64,000 nucleotides of DNA. Source: Bifidobacterium dentium JCM 1195 = DSM 20436 (GTDB taxonomy: Bacteria > Actinomycetota > Actinomycetes > Actinomycetales > Bifidobacteriaceae). Location of the stretch: positions 248,001 through 312,000 of the forward strand of contig NZ_AP012326.1 in assembly GCF_001042595.1 (NCBI RefSeq), read 5' to 3'. Positions 45,050-54,766 of the stretch are shown here, piece after piece (position 1 is the first letter of the stretch; every line of letters starts with the position of its first letter). A program made the position numbers and the translations under genes. Below the pieces are notes generated by a model, which saw nothing but the letters and a program-made list of their open reading frames with translations, had not been told where the DNA came from and ran no database searches.

Positions 45050-45670
45050 ATGTCGAAGGCATCAGAAGAAGCGCAGAAGCAGCTGGATCGTATCGTGGCA
45101 TTGGGCTACCCAGACGTGGCCGATATGTCGGCAGGGGCGTTCCGTGCACTGGCCCGTCCGCTCATCCGTGCGCTGGAGGATTCCGATCTGGGTTCCGACA
45201 TTCTGCTGGTTCCTACGCGCGAGCTGGTTTCGCCCGAATCGTTGATCGCTCGTACGTCAATCAACCGTATGGCGGGCTTCACCACCATGCCTCCGCGTGA
45301 TATCGCCAGCTTCCTGCCGCAGGACGGCTTCGAGCCGCCGGAGGGACCGTTCTACCTAGTGCTTGAACCGCATACCGGCACCTGCTATATCAACCGTGAG
45401 CCGGATGTGGCGCGCAAACTTATCGATTCCGATGAACGCCTGCCCCTTACGTTGGAGGAAGGTCTTGCGATCGCCACCCAGCATCCGGAATGGTTGTTGG
45501 AAAAGAACGGCTTTAACCTGCTCGGCTCGCGCAGTGCCGACGGCCGCGTGCCCAGCATCTGGATGAGTCAGAACGCTCCGCGACTGGGTGCGGTCTGGCC
45601 GAATTCCCGCCACACCTGGTTGGGCAACGCCTACTGTGTGGCCCGTCGAGGCGTGAGCCTGTTCCACTGA
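45050..45670 (+). CDS. Conserved protein of unknown function, DUF5701-like
   Basis: Product of 206 aa, soluble, no signal peptide. From memory it resembles the uncharacterised family DUF5701. Notable stretches are GFTTMPPRDIASFLPQDGFEPPEGPFYLV, and TLEEGLAIATQHPEWLLEKNGFNLLGSRS with IWMSQNAPRLGAVWPNSRHTWLG near the end. No catalytic motif is evident. The ATG at 45050 has only a weak ribosome site. The two palindromic sites upstream suggest tight control. It converges with the metallophosphoesterase gene across a 237-bp gap in which I see nothing firm. Confidence 0.75.
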   Translation: MSKASEEAQKQLDRIVALGYPDVADMSAGAFRALARPLIRALEDSDLGSDILLVPTRELVSPESLIARTSINRMAGFTTMPPRDIASFLPQDGFEPPEGPFYLVLEPHTGTCYINREPDVARKLIDSDERLPLTLEEGLAIATQHPEWLLEKNGFNLLGSRSADGRVPSIWMSQNAPRLGAVWPNSRHTWLGNAYCVARRGVSLFH

Positions 45671-45907
45671 GATGATTCCGTTCGCCGCGGGGCACGGAAT
45701 ATGCCGGAGGCGAAATGCTGTACGGGCTGCGGCAGACCGATCGCAAAATCTCCGGCTCTGAACCCGGCCCGGCGGCCAGCCGTCCGGCGGACAAACCGTC
45801 GCCCTTTATAAGGCGTCGATGCCAAAGGTGCCAGTCAGGATGAGATTGCAAACATCGCTGCCGGATAGCAATTTAGGGGGTATTTCATATGGGGAAGTAA
45901 AGGCTTG

Positions 45908-47425
45908 CTACCGCCGAAACAGCTTAAGCGTGGCATGAGCCAGCGCGGCAAGTCCCATCGAGCCCACGCCGATCAGGGTGGCAAATACCTGTGGGCGGCG
46001 CAACTCGTTGCGGATGCCGATCAGATCGGTCACGCAGTGGTCTTCGAAGAACACGCGGACTTCGTTGCTGGAATAGCGGCCAACCAGATCGCCCCATGTG
46101 AGCATGCGGGTCACATAACCTTGCGGATTGCGTTCGTTGAATTCGAACAGGCGAATGCCGCGCAGTCTCGACTTCGGGCCGTAGGATTCGAATCCGCAGG
46201 TCGGTGCATATCCCAAGTCGAGGTCATGCACGTGCCCGACGAACGCGTTTTTATGGTCATGCCCGCAGAACAGTGCAAAATAGCCGCCTGCCTCGCGCAG
46301 GGCCTGCACTTCGCCGACGTTGTCGTCCGCGCAGCCGATTGCTTCGCCGAGACGTGAACCTGGCCGGCATAGGTCGTGATCCAGCACGTAGCAGTGCCCT
46401 GCGAACTTGCGCGCGCCTTCCACGGCGTTAGGCGTGTATGCCGGCACCTCCCTCAGGCAATCGTAGAACTCCTGCGGCGGAATGTGCTGGAACGCGATCG
46501 CCGGCACCGCGCGACCGTCGCCGTTGCGCGCCCCGAACTCGCATTGCACGGTGCGCAGCCACTCGATCGCCTCCGGGGAAGGCGTGCCATAACCGTCGGA
46601 ATCGGCCAGGTCCCAACCTCGCGAGTTCGAGGCGTATTTCGCGTATGAGGCGATTGATTCATGACCGGCATTGTTGGCGTCGTTGGCGGGCTGTTCCGCG
46701 TAATCCCCGGAATTGACCATCATCACGCTCATTGCGATGCGCCCCGATCCATCGGAGGCCTCGATCGGCAGCGCGAATGTACCTGGCTCCAACGCCAGCG
46801 GGGAAGATCCGGCAACGGGGTTCATGCATCCGGAAAATTCACGGTAGATGTCATCTTGGTCATCGGCGAGCACGCCGCACTGGAAATCGTGGTTGCCGTA
46901 GGTCGCCGCGAACGGAATCCGTGCTTCCAGCGCAGGCCCCAGAAAAGCGGCGAAGGTGTCGCGCACTTTCTGCCGGGCCTCTTCGATCAGTGCGTCCATG
47001 GTGGCGCTGTTGATGGATTGCGCCCATGATTCCAGCTTTGATTTCGTGCCGTTGCCATTGCGTCTCACGAGTTTCGGCGAGTCGGTGCCTATGCCGTCGA
47101 TGGTCCAGTTGTCGTCGGTCGGCTGCGTGTTGAGTAGCGCTTTTGACAGCGGGTGACGTTTGATGCCGCGTAGCTTCGCTTCGAATTCGGTCACCGCACG
47201 CACATGTGTTCCCGGTTTTTCGTCACGTCGGCGGAGAAACGTGTCGATGTAGGCCGGGTCATATCCGCGGATTTGGTCGCCGGTGAACACGATGAGGTCG
47301 GGATGCGCTTCGTGGATGGCGGCTTCGATGAGCCGAATCGTGTCTTTGCGCACGTTCGGGCCATCCTGGATATCGGCCAGTTGCAGCACGCGGAAGCTGC
47401 CGTCGCTGTTGAAACGCAGTGTCAT
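45908..47425 (-). CDS. Calcineurin-like metallophosphoesterase with a C-terminal membrane helix
   Basis: Product of 505 aa from the ATG at 47425 (MTLRFNSDGSFRVLQLADIQDG). Metal-binding motifs in order: ADIQDG, IVFTGDQIRG, TYGNHDF (residues about 200), and FCGHDHKN near 405. A hydrophobic C-terminal segment (FATLIGVGSMGLAALAHATLKLF) with a basic end suggests a tail anchor. The family includes phosphodiesterases and nucleotidases; substrate unknown. A large insertion between GDQI and GNHD holds a linker conserved in actinobacterial relatives of PhoD/ICC type. It stands alone. Confidence 0.86.
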   Translation of the reverse strand: MTLRFNSDGSFRVLQLADIQDGPNVRKDTIRLIEAAIHEAHPDLIVFTGDQIRGYDPAYIDTFLRRRDEKPGTHVRAVTEFEAKLRGIKRHPLSKALLNTQPTDDNWTIDGIGTDSPKLVRRNGNGTKSKLESWAQSINSATMDALIEEARQKVRDTFAAFLGPALEARIPFAATYGNHDFQCGVLADDQDDIYREFSGCMNPVAGSSPLALEPGTFALPIEASDGSGRIAMSVMMVNSGDYAEQPANDANNAGHESIASYAKYASNSRGWDLADSDGYGTPSPEAIEWLRTVQCEFGARNGDGRAVPAIAFQHIPPQEFYDCLREVPAYTPNAVEGARKFAGHCYVLDHDLCRPGSRLGEAIGCADDNVGEVQALREAGGYFALFCGHDHKNAFVGHVHDLDLGYAPTCGFESYGPKSRLRGIRLFEFNERNPQGYVTRMLTWGDLVGRYSSNEVRVFFEDHCVTDLIGIRNELRRPQVFATLIGVGSMGLAALAHATLKLFRR

Positions 47426-47612
47426 GATGCTCACTGTAATGCGGCAAATCTGGATATGGGGTGAAAGTGGATTCAAAAACGCTGTCATATCCCGAAATGA
47501 CGATGATTTATGGGGCCCGTTGCCGCTAGGATTAGCCGCAGTGCGAAAAAGTTACACGCACGTAACAATTAAGCCGGCAGGGAGCCGGCGACATCAAAGA
47601 TAAGGAGGAGTG

Positions 47613-49523
47613 ATGGGTCAGGGTCAATCTTCAGTGTTTGATCTCGCGGCGATCGCCGCAGCGTCCAACGGAGGGAACAACGACCCGCTGCTGCCTCCGG
47701 CGCGTTTCATTGGAGCTCCGCAAAAGCCCAGCAAGATGCCGTACAACAAGTACGTTGCATACGATAAGCAGGTGCCGTTTGATTTCCCGGAGCGTACGTG
47801 GCCGGGCAAGCGACTGCAGCGTGCACCGCGTTGGTGCTCCGTCGATCTTCGTGACGGCAATCAGGCCCTCGTCAACCCGATGGATTCCGAGCGTAAGCTG
47901 CGTTTCTGGAATCTGCTCGTGTCGATGGGGTTCAAAGAGATTGAGGTCGGATTCCCGTCGGCTTCCGAAACCGATTATGACTTCATCCGCATGCTCATCG
48001 AGCGTGAGCTCATTCCGGACGATGTGACCATCGTCGTGCTCACCCAGGCTCGCGAACACCTGATTCGCAAGACTTATGAATGCCTTAAGGGCGCCAGGCG
48101 CGCCGTCGTGCACTTCTACAATTCCGTATCCGTGTTGCAGCGTGAGGTCGTGTTCCGCAAGGACAAGGCCGGCATCAAGAAGCTCGCCACCGATGCGGCC
48201 ACCCTGTGCAAGGAGCTCGAAGGCGAGGCCGAGGGCATCGACCTGTACTATGAGTACTCGCCGGAATCCTTCACCGGCACCGAGCCGGAATATGCCGTCG
48301 AGGTGTGCAATGCGGTGATCGACGTGATCAAGCCGACGCCGGAACATCCGATGATCATCAATCTGCCGGCAACGGTGGAGATGACCACTCCGAACGTATT
48401 CGCCGACGAAGTGGAGTACGTGTCCAACAACCTCGTGCCGCGCGATGCCGTGGTGCTCTCCCTGCACCCGCATAACGACGGGGGCATGGGCGTGGCCGCC
48501 ACCGAACTGGCCGTGCTGGCCGGCGCTGACCGTGTGGAGGGTTGCCTGCTCGGCAACGGTGAGCGCACCGGCAACGTCGATCTGGTCACTTTGGGTCTGA
48601 ACTTCCTGACCCAGGGCATCGATCCGCAGATCGACTACTCCAACGTGCCGGAAATCCGCAAGACGGTCGAATACTGCAACCAGCTGAAGATTTCCGAGCG
48701 TCATCCGTACGCCGGTAATTTCGTGTTCACCGCATTCTCCGGTTCGCATCAGGACGCCATCAAGAAGGGTCTCGAAGCCCGTCAGATGGCGGCCGACCGT
48801 GCTGGCGCCGATCTGGACAGCTTCGTGTGGCTCGTGCCGTACCTGCCGATTGATCCGAAGGATATCGGCCGTACCTATGAGGCCATCATTCGTGTGAATT
48901 CCCAGTCCGGCAAGGGCGGCATGGCCTACTTGCTCAAGGCCAACCATAACCTTGATCTGCCGAAGCGCCTGCAGGTTGAGTTCGACAAGGTCGTGCAGGC
49001 CTATGCCGATGAGACCAAGAAGGAAGTCAAGGACGAGGACATCTGGCGTCTGTTCAAGGACGAGTACCTGCCGGTCGAAGAGTCCGGTGCCACCGCCGCG
49101 GGCGTTGTGGTCGGCGACAGCAAGGATGAGTCCCTCGAGCAGTGGGGCCGTCTGAAGCTGCTCAAGGTGTCCGTCTCCTCCGGTGAGGATGGCTCCGATA
49201 CCGTGCTCAAGGCCAGGATTCTCGACCGTGGCGTGAACGTCGGCGTCGACGAGCCCATTGAGCGCGAGGTGTCCGGCATGGGCAACGGTCCGATCGCCGC
49301 GTTCCTCAATGCCGTGAGCAACTTCGGCATCACCGCCTCCATCATGGACTACGTCGAGCACACCATGTCCGTCGGCACCGACGCCATGGCCGCCTCCTAC
49401 GTGGAGTGCCAGATCGGTGAGGAAGAGGACACGCAGATCGTGTGGGGCGTCGGCATCGACACTTCCATCGTGACCAGCTCGCTGAAGGCCATCATCTCGG
49501 CCATCAACCGTTCCGAGCGCTGA
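47613..49523 (+). CDS. leuA: 2-isopropylmalate synthase
   Basis: Product of 636 aa from the ATG at 47613, with AAGGAGGAG just upstream (a GTG at 47610 is also in frame). This is the long actinobacterial LeuA2 type. The catalytic barrel has CSVDLRDGNQALVNPMD and GFKEIEVGFPSASETDYDF, then SLHPHNDGGMGVAATELAVLAGADRVEGCLLGNGERTGN in outline. The C-terminal regulatory domain senses leucine. It condenses acetyl-CoA and 2-oxoisovalerate, the first step to leucine. A GCCGGC-rich hairpin lies in the leader, but no leucine-codon leader peptide is evident. Confidence 0.96.
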   Translation: MGQGQSSVFDLAAIAAASNGGNNDPLLPPARFIGAPQKPSKMPYNKYVAYDKQVPFDFPERTWPGKRLQRAPRWCSVDLRDGNQALVNPMDSERKLRFWNLLVSMGFKEIEVGFPSASETDYDFIRMLIERELIPDDVTIVVLTQAREHLIRKTYECLKGARRAVVHFYNSVSVLQREVVFRKDKAGIKKLATDAATLCKELEGEAEGIDLYYEYSPESFTGTEPEYAVEVCNAVIDVIKPTPEHPMIINLPATVEMTTPNVFADEVEYVSNNLVPRDAVVLSLHPHNDGGMGVAATELAVLAGADRVEGCLLGNGERTGNVDLVTLGLNFLTQGIDPQIDYSNVPEIRKTVEYCNQLKISERHPYAGNFVFTAFSGSHQDAIKKGLEARQMAADRAGADLDSFVWLVPYLPIDPKDIGRTYEAIIRVNSQSGKGGMAYLLKANHNLDLPKRLQVEFDKVVQAYADETKKEVKDEDIWRLFKDEYLPVEESGATAAGVVVGDSKDESLEQWGRLKLLKVSVSSGEDGSDTVLKARILDRGVNVGVDEPIEREVSGMGNGPIAAFLNAVSNFGITASIMDYVEHTMSVGTDAMAASYVECQIGEEEDTQIVWGVGIDTSIVTSSLKAIISAINRSER

Positions 49524-49568
49524 GTTCCGACGGTATAGGCCAGGCCGGGCTTAAGGCTCGCAATGCAG

Positions 49569-49603
49569 GTGGGGGCTTCCGGAAACACTCCGGAAGCCCC
49601 CAC
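49569..49603. terminator. Bidirectional terminator between leuA and the arabinanase gene
   Basis: A perfect 14-bp stem (GTGGGGGCTTCCGG at 49569-49582 with its complement at 49590-49603) and 7-nt loop lie 46 bp after leuA and 45 bp after the converging GH43 gene. Confidence 0.75.
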
Positions 49604-49647
49604 TGTTCGTTGATCGGCTTTGATTGTGGCCGGTTTGATGCGGGGAA

Positions 49648-51192
49648 TCAGACCTGTGAACCCCATACGCATGTGTTGCCGCCGATTGCGGTGAACGTCA
49701 TGACCGATTTGAGGTCGGTTTCGCGCGGTAGCTGGGCGAAGTCGCCTTGGTATTCGGTGCCGTCGATGGTGATGGTCATCTGGTTGGAGTCCTTGTTGAC
49801 GCTCCAGGTGCCGGTTTTGTCGCCGCTCACCTTGCCGCCGCTTTCCAGCTTGATGGTGATGGGTTCGTCGACGCCCTTGTACGGGTACTTGCCGTCTTTC
49901 GCGGTGCCGTTGGAGCCTTGGAAGAACGTGGTCGGATCGTGCACCACGAATTCGTATTCACCGGTGAGCTGGCTTTCCTGGTAGCCTTTGGCGTTGGCCT
50001 TCACCCCGGTGTATTCGTATGGTGCGGCCACGAGCCAGCCGTCAGCGGTGGTCAGCAGTTCGCGTACGCGTACCTCATGCTCCTCGTTGCGGTTGGAGAA
50101 GCGAGTGTGGTATACGACATATGCGGTGCCGTCCTCGTCCACGAACGCAGAGTTGTGCCCCTGCGCCACTTCGATGTTGGCGTTGTCGTTGCCGCTCCAT
50201 TCCACTGAGCCCATGAGCCTGATTCCGGTCTTGAGGGTCCAGTTGCTGCCGATGGTTTCGGTGGAGACCGCATTGTTGCCGTCTTCGTCCACGTATGGGC
50301 CGGTGATGTTCTTCGAGCGGAATTCGCGGATCTGATAGCCGCCCTGTTGTTGCAGCGCGCCGTAGGAGACGAACAGGTACCAGTAGTCGCCCTGCTTCAT
50401 GATGTAGGAGCCTTCGCCGGAGTTGCCATGGCCTCCTGCGATTTTGATGCCGTAATACTGATCGGTTTCGTCTTTGGCGGTTTCGTAAGTGGTGGTGTAG
50501 TCGCGAAGGCCGGTCGATGCGTCGAGTTTCAGTGCCCACAGTCCGCCGAACCAAGAGCCGAACGTCATCCAGAGACTGCCGTCGTCGTCATATTTGACGC
50601 TTGGATCGATGGCGTTGATTTCCGTATCTCCGGGGGAGAGGTATCGTGTCGGCACTTCGCTACTGCCGAGTACTTTCGGTACGTCGGTTTTGGCTACGGT
50701 GTCGTCTCGGAAACCGGAATAGACGACTGGTCCGACGAGCGTCCAGTCTCCTTCGATCGTGTCGGCGGTGAGCAGCACGATTGCGGATTTGTAGTTGATG
50801 CCGTTGACTGACATGTACATGCACCATTTCTTCATGGCCTTGTTGTAGATGACGTCCGGCGCCCACATGTTGCCGGTCAGGTCGGAATTGGCCGGTTGCT
50901 TGGGCCATTCCTCCCAGAAATCTCCGAGGATCTTCTTGTAGTCGGTGCTCAGATTGTTGGTGAACGATTCCCAGTTCACCAGATCGTCGCTTTTCAGCCA
51001 GGCGCGATGTGAGCCGAAGATATAGTATTTGCCGTCCGCTTCGACGATGGATGGGTCGTGTGACGAGCCTCGTTTGATGTCGGATGTTGTGTTCACGATT
51101 GGCTTCTCTCCGGAGCTGGTTCCCGAGCAGCCCGCCGCGGTGCCCAACAGCATCGCTGCGGCAATGATCGCAGCTATGGTTTTGCGGATCAT
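49648..51192 (-). CDS. Secreted lipoprotein endo-1,5-alpha-L-arabinanase, GH43
   Basis: Product of 514 aa. It begins MIRKTIAAIIAAAMLLGTAAGCSG: a lipoprotein signal with lipobox LGTAAGC, so it is anchored outside the membrane. The five-blade propeller has the catalytic base region SSHDPSIVEADGKYYIFGS, then GNMWAPDVIYN and a SYGA-type motif (FVSYGALQQQGGY). A C-terminal beta domain of about 100 residues (EPITIKLESGGKVSGDKTGTW) is also seen in the Abn2-type arabinanases of Bacillus. It would cut arabinan backbones in the gut. The ATG at 51192 follows AAGGGA by 10 nt. The promoter region is shared with the divergent GH43 gene and contains the operator pair. Confidence 0.9.
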   Translation of the reverse strand: MIRKTIAAIIAAAMLLGTAAGCSGTSSGEKPIVNTTSDIKRGSSHDPSIVEADGKYYIFGSHRAWLKSDDLVNWESFTNNLSTDYKKILGDFWEEWPKQPANSDLTGNMWAPDVIYNKAMKKWCMYMSVNGINYKSAIVLLTADTIEGDWTLVGPVVYSGFRDDTVAKTDVPKVLGSSEVPTRYLSPGDTEINAIDPSVKYDDDGSLWMTFGSWFGGLWALKLDASTGLRDYTTTYETAKDETDQYYGIKIAGGHGNSGEGSYIMKQGDYWYLFVSYGALQQQGGYQIREFRSKNITGPYVDEDGNNAVSTETIGSNWTLKTGIRLMGSVEWSGNDNANIEVAQGHNSAFVDEDGTAYVVYHTRFSNRNEEHEVRVRELLTTADGWLVAAPYEYTGVKANAKGYQESQLTGEYEFVVHDPTTFFQGSNGTAKDGKYPYKGVDEPITIKLESGGKVSGDKTGTWSVNKDSNQMTITIDGTEYQGDFAQLPRETDLKSVMTFTAIGGNTCVWGSQV

Positions 51193-51231
51193 CTGGGATG
51201 TTCCCTTCTTGATAGCGGTGACGATGTCAAT

Positions 51232-51271
51232 TTGTACAACGTTGTAATATGCGCTATAGTACATCGTTGTA
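51232..51271. promoter_or_regulatory. Divergent promoter with two LacI-type operators
   Basis: Operator 1, TACAACGTTGTA (51235-51246), is a perfect 12-bp palindrome overlapping a plus-strand -35 box TTGTAC (51232-51237). After 17 bp comes TATAGT (51255-51260), and operator 2, TACATCGTTGTA (51260-51271), begins at its last base. On the minus strand TTTACA and ATATTA give a mirror promoter for the endo-arabinanase. The adjacent LacI protein is the likely ligand. Confidence 0.78.
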
Positions 51272-51299
51272 AATGAATTGTCCACTGAAGGGGTGTCCC

Positions 51300-53414
51300 A
51301 TGTCGGCCAACTATGCTCTGCTGTGTTACACGCGTGCAGCCACCAGTCGTGAAGAGGCGAACAACGAGGACATCGCCTATAGCGTGCACCTTGCGCTGCG
51401 TTCCCAGATCACTGGCAAATGGGAACCTCTGAACGAAAACTATGGCATCTTCTTCCCCGCCGGCGTACCGATTGCGGCAGCCACTGAGAGCTCGCGCCGC
51501 GCGTGCAGAGCCGCCGTACGCTTCGGCACCGAACCATTCGATGGCCCGCGTCCCGCCAGCGACGCCGTAAGATATGACGCGGTGATGCCCGGTGTCGACA
51601 TCACCCTCAAATCCCTGCGTGACCCGTACCTGTTCCGTCTGCAGGATGGGCGCTTCGCCATCGCAGCCACGCGTACCAATCGCGAAGGAACGCCCGACGG
51701 ATCGGAAAAGTCGGCGTTTCTGTTGGCCGTCAGCGGCGACCTGACATCCTTCATCCAGCCGGGGCTGGTGCTGTTGCGTACGGAGAACGGCGTCAATCAC
51801 CCATCCGTCACGTTCGACGAGACCGCCGCACGCTATGTGATCACCTTTACGGGCGATGATGGCCGTTCGTATTCCGCGCAGACGGAGGATATCGTCGCGT
51901 CCGCGCGTTCCGGTGAGCCTTTAGACGTTACGGAAAATACGCAGGCGTCGGAACGCCACCATTCCTTCGATTGCGACATTCCGGACGCCGTGCCCGGCAA
52001 CGTCATCTCGGTTACCGAGGACGAAGCCAAGCACCTGATTGCGCGGTTTGGCCGTGTATACAATGTTGCGGCCACTGTGTCACCGCAACATATCAACGCC
52101 CTGAGCGGCGGCGAAGATGCCCGTGGCGCCGTCATGGCATTGACCCGTACTCGTGCCGAACTCGTCTACAGCGACGGTTCCACCGCTACCCGCGCAGTGA
52201 ACTGGAACCGGGAACAGCTTGAGACCATTGCGAGGGAAGCTTCGGAAGGCAAGCTACGCGCCGGCGAATCCCGTACTGTGGAAGGCAAGATCCGTCAGAC
52301 CGTCTACCCGGTGCCTTTCGCCGTGGAACGTGCCGACCCGTCAGTATTCGCGTGGAATTTCAATGGCAAGCCAATGTTCATGTTCATCGCTACCGACGAC
52401 ACCGACGGCAATTGCATAGACCCGAATAATGGCGCCACCCACATGCCGCTACGCGTCGCCGACTCCATCGAGGAACTGTCCGACGTGGCGGGCGGACGCG
52501 CCAAGGAGATCGATCTGCTCACATGCGGCGACCTGAATTCCGAAGGTCGCGAGATGACCGGTTGCTTCTGGGCGCCGGAATTGCATGTCATCGGCGGCAA
52601 GCTGTCCATTCTGTTCATGCCGTGTTTCGACGGACCTTCCGTCAATCCGGACGGTACGCCGAACGACCGTGCAGGTAAGCCGGACATGTGGACGGGAAGT
52701 TGCCATATCATGCAGCTCAAACAGCATTCCGATGGCACGGATTTCGACCCACGCGAGCCGGAGAACTGGACTGTTCCGCAGCCGATTCTCGATCCGGATG
52801 GCGCAACGCTCAACCCAATCCAGCGCATTTCGCTTGACATGACCGTCATCGTCGATTCCGGGCGTTGGTATTACGCGTGGCAGCAGGTCGGCAGCATCTG
52901 GATCGCAAGCTTCGACCCGTCGAATCCGACCAGGCTCACCAGCCGTCCGACGCAGATCATCGTACCGGAATTCGCGTGGGACAACATGATCGCCGAAGGG
53001 CCGAACGCCTTCGTGCATGACGGCAAGATCTACCTGATCTACTCGGGATCGCTTGTCGGCATCGACTATACGACCGGTCTGGCGACTGCTCCGGCGGGGC
53101 GGTGCATTGACCTGACCGACCCCGCCAATTGGACGAAGCTCGACTATCCGCTGCAGAAGTCCGGTCTGTATAACGGCCAGTGGCAGCTCGGCACCGGTCA
53201 CGGCATGTGGTCGCATGATGAGGACGGCAATCTCATCTACGTGTTCCATAACGCGGAATATGAGCACGGTCGGTACGGTGGCCGTGACGCCCAAGTGCGT
53301 CGGGTGCATTGGTCCGCGGAGGGAATGCCGATCTTGGATATGGATTCTGCGGAAGAGCTTAATCCGGATTATGCTTATGTAACGATGCAAATCAACGTTT
53401 CCGACGCTGACTGA
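51300..53414 (+). CDS. Large cytoplasmic GH43 enzyme with a double-propeller-like layout
   Basis: Product of 704 aa from the ATG at 51300 (AAGGGG upstream); an ATG at 51273 would fall inside the operator region and is rejected. No signal peptide. The C-terminal half is a typical GH43 domain starting ERADPSVFAWNFNGKPMFMFIATDD, with TGCFWAPELHVIGGKLSILFMP and a late GHGMWSHDEDG motif. The N-terminal 220 residues hold propeller-like repeats of their own (LKSLRDPYLFRLQDGRFAIAATR, NHPSVTFDETAARYVITFTG). An Ig-like segment joins them (about 250-330). It should act on imported arabino-oligosaccharides. Exact linkage is not readable. Confidence 0.85.
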   Translation: MSANYALLCYTRAATSREEANNEDIAYSVHLALRSQITGKWEPLNENYGIFFPAGVPIAAATESSRRACRAAVRFGTEPFDGPRPASDAVRYDAVMPGVDITLKSLRDPYLFRLQDGRFAIAATRTNREGTPDGSEKSAFLLAVSGDLTSFIQPGLVLLRTENGVNHPSVTFDETAARYVITFTGDDGRSYSAQTEDIVASARSGEPLDVTENTQASERHHSFDCDIPDAVPGNVISVTEDEAKHLIARFGRVYNVAATVSPQHINALSGGEDARGAVMALTRTRAELVYSDGSTATRAVNWNREQLETIAREASEGKLRAGESRTVEGKIRQTVYPVPFAVERADPSVFAWNFNGKPMFMFIATDDTDGNCIDPNNGATHMPLRVADSIEELSDVAGGRAKEIDLLTCGDLNSEGREMTGCFWAPELHVIGGKLSILFMPCFDGPSVNPDGTPNDRAGKPDMWTGSCHIMQLKQHSDGTDFDPREPENWTVPQPILDPDGATLNPIQRISLDMTVIVDSGRWYYAWQQVGSIWIASFDPSNPTRLTSRPTQIIVPEFAWDNMIAEGPNAFVHDGKIYLIYSGSLVGIDYTTGLATAPAGRCIDLTDPANWTKLDYPLQKSGLYNGQWQLGTGHGMWSHDEDGNLIYVFHNAEYEHGRYGGRDAQVRRVHWSAEGMPILDMDSAEELNPDYAYVTMQINVSDAD

Positions 53415-53512
53415 TTCCATCCGCCACAAGGGGTACATCGTTTGGCGGGCGGAGTGACGAAGCCTGTCGGGGCGGTGGCCGGTTGGCTAGAACATTTGAA
53501 AAAGGGGAACGT

Positions 53513-54586
53513 ATGTCGAGGCAGACTGGGTCCAACGGCGAGCATGTCGTAACCATGCGTGAAGTGGCCAAGGCGGCCGGCGTGTCCATCAAGACCGTGT
53601 CGAATGTGGTCAACGACTATGAGTTCGTCTCTCAGGCCACTCGCGACAAGGTGAACAAGGCCATCGATGAGCTTGGCTATACCGTCAATGTGTCCGCACG
53701 TAATTTGCGTACGGGGCAGACGGGCATCATCGGTCTGGCCATTCCGGATCTGCAGATGCCGTATTTCGCACAGCTTTCGTCATTGGTCATAGAGGAAGCC
53801 AAGAAGCTTGGCTTGCGTGTGATCGTGGAGCCTACGCTGTATTCGCGCGAAGGTGAGATCGATGCGTTGCACGGCTCCCAGCAGACCATGATCGACGGTC
53901 TGATCTACAGCCCGCTTGAACTCGATCAGGATGACGTCGACCAATTGAAGGTGGATTATCCGCTGGTGCTGATCGGAGAACGCATCTTCACGGATCTGGT
54001 CGATCATATCGCCACTGAGAACGTGGAGGGTGCCAAGCGTGCCACTTCCTACCTGTTGCAGACCGGGTGCAGGCGTGTGGCCGTGGTCGGCGTTCATCCG
54101 GGGGAGAAGGTCGGCTCCGCCGCACTACGTTACCGAGGTTATCGCGAGGCGTTGGAAGAGGCCGGCGTGGAATTCGATGAGCGGCTCGTGGTCTCGTCCG
54201 GTATGTGGCACCGTAGTGACGGCGTGAAGGCCATGAACTCACTGTTCGATTCCGGTGTGATTCCCGACGGCGTTGTTGCGTTGAACGATATGCTTGCCTC
54301 CGGCGTGATGCATGCCATTCAGATGCACGATTATCGGATTCCTGAGGATATTTCCGTGATCGGTTTCGATAATTCCGACGATTCCCAGTATCTTTCGCCG
54401 GCGTTGACGTCGATTGACCCGGGACTTGAGGCGGTTGCGAGACTTTCCGTCAAGGTGTTGAAGGAACGCATCGACGGACGTGAACCGAACGGCGAACACC
54501 CGGGGCGCAAGGTGTTCCGCAAGGTGTCCTCGTCCCTGGTGATGCGCCAGTCCACCAAGCTTCCGCAGGAATCGTTGGTGGTCTGA
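53513..54586 (+). CDS. LacI-family transcriptional regulator of the arabinan locus
   Basis: Product of 357 aa. AAAGGGGAACGT precedes the ATG at 53513. The HTH reads TMREVAKAAGVSIKTVSNVVND, with the hinge helix SARNLRTGQTGIIG. The ligand-binding domain covers 65-340 (IDGLIYSPLEL, PDGVVALNDMLASGVMHA, ISVIGFDNSDDSQYLSPALTSID). TACAACGTTGTA-type operators lie before the flanking genes (51235, 54698, 55876), so it probably represses them until an arabino-oligosaccharide or arabinose binds. A degenerate site, TACATCGTTTGG (53434-53445), may allow autoregulation. Confidence 0.92.
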   Translation: MSRQTGSNGEHVVTMREVAKAAGVSIKTVSNVVNDYEFVSQATRDKVNKAIDELGYTVNVSARNLRTGQTGIIGLAIPDLQMPYFAQLSSLVIEEAKKLGLRVIVEPTLYSREGEIDALHGSQQTMIDGLIYSPLELDQDDVDQLKVDYPLVLIGERIFTDLVDHIATENVEGAKRATSYLLQTGCRRVAVVGVHPGEKVGSAALRYRGYREALEEAGVEFDERLVVSSGMWHRSDGVKAMNSLFDSGVIPDGVVALNDMLASGVMHAIQMHDYRIPEDISVIGFDNSDDSQYLSPALTSIDPGLEAVARLSVKVLKERIDGREPNGEHPGRKVFRKVSSSLVMRQSTKLPQESLVV

Positions 54587-54694
54587 GCCTTTTTCGGTAA
54601 GGGCCGGCCTGTGCATGATCGAATGTCATGTGCGGGCCGGCTTTGTTGTTTGGAAGGAATAGGTGCCGCAACACTCCACGACAACGACGCGATT

Positions 54695-54732
54695 TTGTAC
54701 AACGATGTAATAGTGGTATATTCAACGTTGTA
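54695..54732 (+). promoter_or_regulatory. Promoter with two LacI-type operators before a GH43 gene
   Basis: Operator TACAACGATGTA (54698-54709) overlaps TTGTAC (54695-54700). After 16 bp comes TATATT (54717-54722), and a second operator TTCAACGTTGTA at 54721-54732. This is the same layout as at 51232. Confidence 0.75.
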
Positions 54733-54766
54733 AATTACTGGAACAGCGGATTGAAAAGGAATAAAC

